A DNA stretch of 64,000 nt from [Mycobacterium] nativiensis. Its GTDB lineage: Bacteria > Actinomycetota > Actinomycetes > Mycobacteriales > Mycobacteriaceae. The position numbers and the translations under genes were made by a program. Of this stretch, positions 59,874-64,000 are shown in pieces (the first letter of the stretch is position 1; every line of letters begins with the position of its first letter). The stretch covers positions 3,753,861 to 3,817,860 of the forward strand of contig NZ_CP083986.1 of the NCBI RefSeq assembly GCF_020172685.1, read 5' to 3'. The notes beneath the pieces are model-generated. The model worked only from the letters and a program-made list of their open reading frames with translations, searched no databases and had not been told where the DNA came from.

Positions 59874-60778
59874 CCCCCGATCGGCTCACGCAGCGGAGTG
59901 CCGCTGAATTTCTCCGGGTTGGCGATGTCCCAGATCGCCACGACGCGGCCATCGCGCACCGTCATCGCGGTGACACGCGGCAGCAGCTCGGCGAATCCCT
60001 CTGCACCGGGCGCCCCGGGTGTGTAGGTGCCGAGTTCGCCGTTGACCAGCGCCAGCTGTTGGGCACCTGCCAGGGTCGGGCCGTAGCGTCGCGCCAGACC
60101 GAACAGGAACCGGGCCACCTTGTCCGCGCCGTGGATGACCCGCGCGGCGGTCGGAGCCCGGCGGTTGGAGTCCCCGGTGAACGTCACGTCGGGGTGCAGC
60201 AATGACACCACCGCATCCAGATCACCGGCCGCCATGGCCGCCATCAGGATGCCGACCACCTCGGCGTGCCCCGGATCGGGTTGCGGCGGCGGATCCGCCG
60301 CGACGGCCTTACGCGCTCGCGACGCCAGCTGGCGGGCCGCGGCAGCAGTGGTGCCCAGCGTGGCGGCCACGTCGTCGAACGGCACCGCGAACCCGTCGTG
60401 CAGCACGAACGCCACCCGCTGATCCGGATTGAGCCGCTCGAGCACCACCATCGCGGCAAACCGGGCGTCCTCGCCGGCCACCACCGCAGACAGCGGATCA
60501 TCGTCGCCGAACCGGGTCACCACCGGCTCCGGCAGCCATTCGCCGACGTACGACTCGCGCCGGCGCGACGCGGACCGCAGCCGGTCCAGCCCGAGCCGGC
60601 TCACCACCGTCGTCAACCAGGCCCTGGGGTCGGCGATGTGATCACGCTCGGTGGCGGCGTAGCGCAGCCAGGCGTCCTGCACGATGTCCTCGGCGTCGGC
60701 GAACATGCCGGTAAGCCGGTAGGCCACCGCCAGCAGGTGCGGCCGCAATGCCTCGAAGTCGTCCACCTGGGCCGTCAT
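59870..60778 (-). CDS. sigJ: ECF41-type sigma factor SigJ
   Basis: This 302-residue protein has sigma region 2 (HLLAVAYRLTGMFADAEDIVQDAWLRY), sigma region 4 (LERLNPDQRVAFVLHDGF, then AATLGTTAAAARQLASRAR) and a SnoaL-like C-terminal domain (about residues 180-300; LLHPDVTFTGDSN and WDIANPEKFSG). The fused SnoaL domain acts as an internal modulator in ECF41 factors instead of a separate anti-sigma. ATG 60778 is chosen because TAGTCT lies 6 bases before it; GTG 60781 is next to it. It is orthologous to Rv3328c, linked to peroxide resistance. Confidence 0.94.
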   Translation of the reverse strand: MTAQVDDFEALRPHLLAVAYRLTGMFADAEDIVQDAWLRYAATERDHIADPRAWLTTVVSRLGLDRLRSASRRRESYVGEWLPEPVVTRFGDDDPLSAVVAGEDARFAAMVVLERLNPDQRVAFVLHDGFAVPFDDVAATLGTTAAAARQLASRARKAVAADPPPQPDPGHAEVVGILMAAMAAGDLDAVVSLLHPDVTFTGDSNRRAPTAARVIHGADKVARFLFGLARRYGPTLAGAQQLALVNGELGTYTPGAPGAEGFAELLPRVTAMTVRDGRVVAIWDIANPEKFSGTPLREPIGG

Positions 60779-60784
60779 CACACC

Positions 60785-60790
60785 AGACTA
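60785..60790 (-). promoter_or_regulatory. Candidate -10 box of sigJ (leaderless)
   Basis: Minus strand TAGTCT, 6 bases, ATG 60778. Confidence 0.5.
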
Positions 60791-60804
60791 GGCGCGGGGA
60801 TTGC

Positions 60805-61242
60805 TCAGCGCGGTGCGTCGGCTCCGGGCCGCAGGCCCACCAGCGCGATGACGCACACCGCCAGCATCGCCACGCTCAGGCTGTACAGGCCGGCGTCGAC
60901 GAGGTTCTCCTGCCACGCCGCGGCGTGGTGGCCGGCGCCCGCGATCGGAGTCATGCGACCGGTGCCGAAGATCGCCGCCGCCAGGGTGCTGGCCCAGTTC
61001 ACGTACGTGCCGTAGAGCGCCAGCCAGAACAGGGCGGTCAGCCAGCGCGCCGAGAGCCGCAGTCGGCCCCACACCAGACCGAGCGCCAACAGGAACAGTC
61101 CGTTCATCACGCCTTCGAGGTGCGAGGACAGCCCCATCCGGGGATTGTTCATCAGCCCGGTGGTCAGGCCGGTGAGCAGGCCCAGCAGGAACAGGAAGAT
61201 GCCGTGCCACAACAGAGCTCGGCCTTTGTCGGCACCCATCAT
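60805..61242 (-). CDS. HabA/HabB-like (hydroxylaminobenzene mutase family) membrane protein
   Basis: This 145-residue protein has four transmembrane helices (LLWHGIFLFLLGLLTGLTTG; LEGVMNGLFLLALGLVWG; LTALFWLALYGTYVNWAST; SLSVAMLAVCVIALVGL). The motifs NPRMGLSSHLEGVMNG and GAGHHAAAWQE match hydroxylaminobenzene mutase-type proteins. Whether it has mutase activity is unknown; many mycobacteria carry it as a membrane protein of unclear role. TACTCT (61249-61254) is 6 bases before ATG 61242. Confidence 0.8.
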   Translation of the reverse strand: MMGADKGRALLWHGIFLFLLGLLTGLTTGLMNNPRMGLSSHLEGVMNGLFLLALGLVWGRLRLSARWLTALFWLALYGTYVNWASTLAAAIFGTGRMTPIAGAGHHAAAWQENLVDAGLYSLSVAMLAVCVIALVGLRPGADAPR

Positions 61243-61248
61243 CGGCCG

Positions 61249-61254
61249 AGAGTA
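61249..61254 (-). promoter_or_regulatory. Candidate -10 box of the HabA/B-like gene (leaderless)
   Basis: Minus strand TACTCT, 6 bases, ATG 61242. Confidence 0.45.
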
Positions 61255-61309
61255 GACCCCGGCAACGCCGCGGGACGGCCGAACGCGGCAATCGGCGCGG
61301 CCGCGGCCT

Positions 61310-61315
61310 TAAAGT
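61310..61315 (+). promoter_or_regulatory. Candidate -10 box of the strictosidine synthase-like gene (leaderless)
   Basis: TAAAGT, 7 bases, ATG 61323, with no ribosome binding site. Confidence 0.5.
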
Positions 61316-61322
61316 CGCCAAC

Positions 61323-62315
61323 ATGAGCCGCAAGCCGCGCATCGACCCTGTCCGCTGGCAGCCTCCGCCGTCGCGGCCGCTGCCGCCACCCGATCCCACC
61401 CCCGAACTGACCGTCGTCGAGATCCCCGGCACCGCTCCAGAAGACGTCGTCGTCGACGCCGACGGCACCATCTGGACCGGAGTCGAGGACGGGCGGATCA
61501 TCGCGGTCGGTGCCGACGAAGCGCCCCGAGTCATGACCGACACCGGTGGGCGCCCGCTGGGGCTGGCCTTCACCCGCGATCACCGGCTGCTGATCTGTGA
61601 CAGCCACCGCGGGCTGCTGCGCTTCGACCCGGTAACCGGGCAGCTGGAGACCCTGGTCGACGAGGTGGCCGGGCGGGCGCTGACGTTCTGCTCCAATGCT
61701 GTCGAATCTTCCGACGGCACAATCTATTTCACCGAGTCCACCGACCGGTTCCGGTATGAGCATTACAAGGCCTCGGTGATCGAGGCCCGCGGCAGCGGGT
61801 CGCTGATGCGGCGTGATCCCGACGGCACGGTGAGCGTGCTGGTCACCGGCCTGCACTTCGCCAACGGCGTGACGCTGACCGCCGACGAATCGGCGGTGGT
61901 GTTCGCCGAGAGCACCGGGCGCCGATTGTCCAAGTACTGGCTGACCGGGCCCCGGCGCGGCTCCATCACCCCACTGGTGACCGAACTGCCCGGCCATCCC
62001 GACAACATCTCCACCGGGCGCGACGGCCGGATCTGGGTGGCGATGGTGTCCGATCGCAACGCGCTGTCGGACTGGCTGAGCCCGCGCGCGCCGGTGTTGC
62101 GCACGCTGCTGTGGCGACTGCTGCCGTATCGCTGGCTGCCGGACGTGAACTCGGGGGCATGGGTGGTCGCCTTCGACGCCGACGACGGGCGGGTGCTGAG
62201 CCAGTTCCGCAGCCATGATCCGAGGTTCGGCCTGGCCACCGGCGTGGTCGAGACCGGCGACCGGCTGTGGCTGGGCCGCATCGGCGGGCCCGGCCTGGCG
62301 TACTTCCCGTTGTAA
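61323..62315 (+). CDS. Strictosidine synthase/SMP-30-like beta-propeller protein
   Basis: This 330-residue six-bladed beta-propeller has PEDVVVDADGTIWTGVEDGRII, CSNAVESSDGTIYFTESTDRF, ANGVTLTADESAVVFAEST and GHPDNISTGRDGRIWVAM, the repeating blade pattern of the strictosidine synthase-like group. These are usually lactonases or other hydrolases; true strictosidine synthase activity is not expected in bacteria. No signal peptide is seen. The last codons and stop are duplicated just downstream (62303-62338). Confidence 0.85.
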   Translation: MSRKPRIDPVRWQPPPSRPLPPPDPTPELTVVEIPGTAPEDVVVDADGTIWTGVEDGRIIAVGADEAPRVMTDTGGRPLGLAFTRDHRLLICDSHRGLLRFDPVTGQLETLVDEVAGRALTFCSNAVESSDGTIYFTESTDRFRYEHYKASVIEARGSGSLMRRDPDGTVSVLVTGLHFANGVTLTADESAVVFAESTGRRLSKYWLTGPRRGSITPLVTELPGHPDNISTGRDGRIWVAMVSDRNALSDWLSPRAPVLRTLLWRLLPYRWLPDVNSGAWVVAFDADDGRVLSQFRSHDPRFGLATGVVETGDRLWLGRIGGPGLAYFPL

Positions 62316-62338
62316 CCCCGCTTCCCGTTGTAACCCCG
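62303..62338 (+). repeat. 18-bp tandem duplication across a stop codon
   Basis: CTTCCCGTTGTAACCCCG occurs twice in perfect tandem. The first copy contains the TAA of the strictosidine synthase-like gene; the second lies after it. It is a recent slippage or duplication event. Confidence 0.9.
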
Positions 62339-62407
62339 CCGAGCGGGGACGTAACTTGCGTATCACCAGCCACAGCGTGGCTCCCGGGTTTCGCGGCGCC
62401 GTTCGCC

Positions 62408-62413
62408 TAACCT
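62408..62413 (+). promoter_or_regulatory. Candidate -10 box of dacB1
   Basis: TAACCT, 9 bases, ATG 62423. The spacing is slightly long for a leaderless start but there is no ribosome binding site. Confidence 0.4.
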
Positions 62414-62422
62414 GCACACACG

Positions 62423-63646
62423 ATGACTTTTGCGCGCTCGGTGTCAGCCCTGGTGGCGGTGGGTTTTCTCGTGGCCTCCGCTCCCCTGGCGGCCGCTGAT
62501 CCCACCCCGGGGCGGGGTGCCGGGCCGGTCAACTGCCCCTACAAGGTCAGCACCCCGCCGGCGGTGGACGCCTCGGAGGTCCCGCTGGCCGGAGATCCGC
62601 CGCTGCCGCTGCCGGTCCCGGCCACTCCGGTCGGCGGTCAGGCGCTGAGCGGCTGCGGGATCGTCGCCGCACCCGACACCCCGCCGGTGCCCGGTGAGAT
62701 CTCCGCCGAGGCGTGGCTGGTGGCCGACCTGGACAGCGGCGCGGTGATCGCCGCCCGCGACCCGCACGGCCGGCATCGGCCCGCCAGCGTCATCAAGGTG
62801 CTGACCGCGATGACGTCGCTGAACGAGCTGGACCCGAACAGGGTCGTCGTCGGCACCCAGGAGGACGCCAACGCCGAAGGCACCCGGGTCGGTGTCGGCC
62901 CCGGCGGCAACTTCACCGTCAACCAGCTGCTGCACGGGCTGCTGATGGGATCGGGCAACGACGCCGCCCACGCCCTGGCCGCCCAGCTGGGCGGCATGCC
63001 GGTCGCGCTGGAGAAGATCAACACGCTGGCCGCCAAACTCGGCGGCTACGACACCCGCGCCGCCACCCCGTCCGGGCTGGACGGGCCGGGTATGAGCACC
63101 TCGGCCTACGACATCGGGCTGTTCTACCGCTACGCCTGGAACAACCCGGCCTTCGCCAATATCGTCGCCACCCGCACCTTCGACTTCCCCGGCTACGGCG
63201 ACGTACCCGGTTACGCCCTGGAGAACGACAACCAGCTGCTCTACAACTACCCGGGCGCCCTGGGCGGAAAGACCGGCTACACCGATGACGCCGGGCAGAC
63301 GTTCGTCGGCGCGGCCAACCGGGACGGACGGCGGCTGGTTGCGGTGCTGCTGCACGGCACCCGGCAGCCGATCGCGCCCTGGCAGCAGGCCGCCCAACTG
63401 CTCGACTACGGCTTCGCCACCCCGCCCGGCACCCGGGTCGGCACCCTGATCGAGCCCGACCCGGCACTGGTGGCGCCCCGCGCCCCGGCCGAGGGAGCGA
63501 ACCCCCAGGCCCTGGCCCTGGCCCCGGCCGACGACACGGTGCCGGTGCGCGTCGGGGTGGGCATCTTCGGCACCATCATCGTGTTCGCACTCATCATGGG
63601 CGCTCGGGCGGTGAATCGCCGGCCCGGCGTAGGGTCGGCCTGGTGA
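62423..63646 (+). CDS. dacB1: D-alanyl-D-alanine carboxypeptidase DacB1 (penicillin-binding protein 5/6 type)
   Basis: This 407-residue exported serine peptidase trims the terminal D-Ala of peptidoglycan stem peptides. Signal peptide to about residue 25 (LAAADPT); catalytic motifs PASVIKVLT (Ser-x-x-Lys), GSGND (Ser-Gly-Asn) and GGKTGYTD (Lys-Thr-Gly). A C-terminal hydrophobic segment ([17 protein letters not shown]) anchors it in the membrane. It corresponds to Rv3330. The stop overlaps the next start by GTGA. Confidence 0.95.
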   Translation: MTFARSVSALVAVGFLVASAPLAAADPTPGRGAGPVNCPYKVSTPPAVDASEVPLAGDPPLPLPVPATPVGGQALSGCGIVAAPDTPPVPGEISAEAWLVADLDSGAVIAARDPHGRHRPASVIKVLTAMTSLNELDPNRVVVGTQEDANAEGTRVGVGPGGNFTVNQLLHGLLMGSGNDAAHALAAQLGGMPVALEKINTLAAKLGGYDTRAATPSGLDGPGMSTSAYDIGLFYRYAWNNPAFANIVATRTFDFPGYGDVPGYALENDNQLLYNYPGALGGKTGYTDDAGQTFVGAANRDGRRLVAVLLHGTRQPIAPWQQAAQLLDYGFATPPGTRVGTLIEPDPALVAPRAPAEGANPQALALAPADDTVPVRVGVGIFGTIIVFALIMGARAVNRRPGVGSAW

Positions 63647-64000
63647 TCAACGCTCTGCGAGCATTCGGCTGGCTCACCGGCCTGCTGCTGATCGGGCTGG
63701 GGATCAGCCGGATGGCGTTCGCCCTGGACTCCATTCCGGACGGCCAAGACGTCAACGCGACCGTGGACAGCGAGACCCGGGCGGCCGGCGCCCTGTTGAT
63801 CGGCTTCGGAGTCGGCTACCTCGAGGCGTTTCGTCGCTCGCCCATTCCGGCCGGGGCGGTGCGCCTGCTGGCCGGCACCATGGCGCTGCTCGGGGTGTCC
63901 CGGCTGATCTCGATGACCAACGCCGGGATGCCACACCCGGCCTTCACCGCGGCCTGCGCCGTGGAGTTCGCCGCGGCCGGGTTGACCTATTGGTATGCGA
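63643..64000 (+). CDS. DUF4345-type membrane protein (cut by window edge)
   Basis: 119 residues are visible from GTG 63643, which overlaps the dacB1 stop. Hydrophobic segments [56 protein letters not shown] and [18 protein letters not shown] give four helices. [14 protein letters not shown] and the helical pattern suggest the DUF4345 family of small bacterial membrane proteins. The end lies outside the window, and function is unknown. Confidence 0.75.
   Translation, partial: MINALRAFGWLTGLLLIGLGISRMAFALDSIPDGQDVNATVDSETRAAGALLIGFGVGYLEAFRRSPIPAGAVRLLAGTMALLGVSRLISMTNAGMPHPAFTAACAVEFAAAGLTYWYA

Overview
This window is high-GC actinobacterial DNA from a non-tuberculous Mycobacterium (sensu lato). 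The evidence is near full-length recognisable mycobacterial proteins (AccD5, AccA3, SigF/RsbW/UsfY, Lhr, GlpD2, LpdA, PmmB, SdhCDAB, SigJ, DacB1), an antigen-85-type mycolyltransferase, a mycolic-acid cyclopropane synthase homologue, PE-PPE-domain hydrolases, a 13E12 repeat protein, and many genes starting with GTG that overlap as GTGA/ATGA. Gene order follows M. tuberculosis roughly from accD5 to dacB1 (Rv3280 to Rv3330, from memory), with insertions and losses. The species cannot be fixed from the sequence.

Layout. 1-1.75 kb: a mobile-DNA scar (transposase tail, LigD-polymerase remnant on the minus strand, DUF222/HNH 13E12 gene) where M. tuberculosis has birA. 1.8-7.6 kb: the acyl-CoA carboxylase locus accD5-accE5-maf-sseA-sufE-like-accA3. 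7.7-26.9 kb: an accessory block of about 19 kb with sigF-rsbW-usfY inside it. It holds two STAS anti-anti-sigma-like proteins, an RsbA-type MEDS-ATPase regulator, two ANTAR RNA-binding regulators, a UsfY paralogue, a truncated ChaB, small membrane proteins (including two 51-residue DUF6131-type genes), two glycosyltransferases, a cyclopropane synthase homologue, two cutinases, an antigen-85-like protein, an internally deleted KasA/B gene, and a duplicated haem-binding-protein/membrane-protein pair. I find 14 matches or near matches to the SigF promoter (GGTTT, 15-16 bases, GGGTA) correctly placed before genes in this block, including one before rsbW-sigF itself, so the block reads as a physically clustered SigF regulon.

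26.9-34.4 kb: lhr-nei, a poly-Thr lipoprotein, a pseudouridine synthase and the first of two related secreted proteins. 34.4-43.7 kb: the second secreted protein, glpD2, lpdA, a gamma-glutamylcyclotransferase-like gene, an M20 amidohydrolase, and deoD-pmmB. 43.8-49 kb: upp with three tandem PE-PPE-domain hydrolases upstream. 49-54.1 kb: the Rv3311-type gene, an LGFP lipoprotein, and the cdd-deoA-add pyrimidine/purine salvage operon. 54.3-57.9 kb: sdhCDAB. 58-64 kb: a steroid-reductase-like membrane protein, an AhpD-like protein, sigJ with a PPOX partner, a HabA/B-like membrane protein, a strictosidine-synthase-like protein, dacB1, and the start of a DUF4345-type membrane protein.

Many core genes have a TANNNT box 6-9 bases before the start codon, the usual signature of leaderless mycobacterial transcripts. 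I used this to choose several starts. Orthology statements and M. tuberculosis comparisons are from memory of the families, not from searches.
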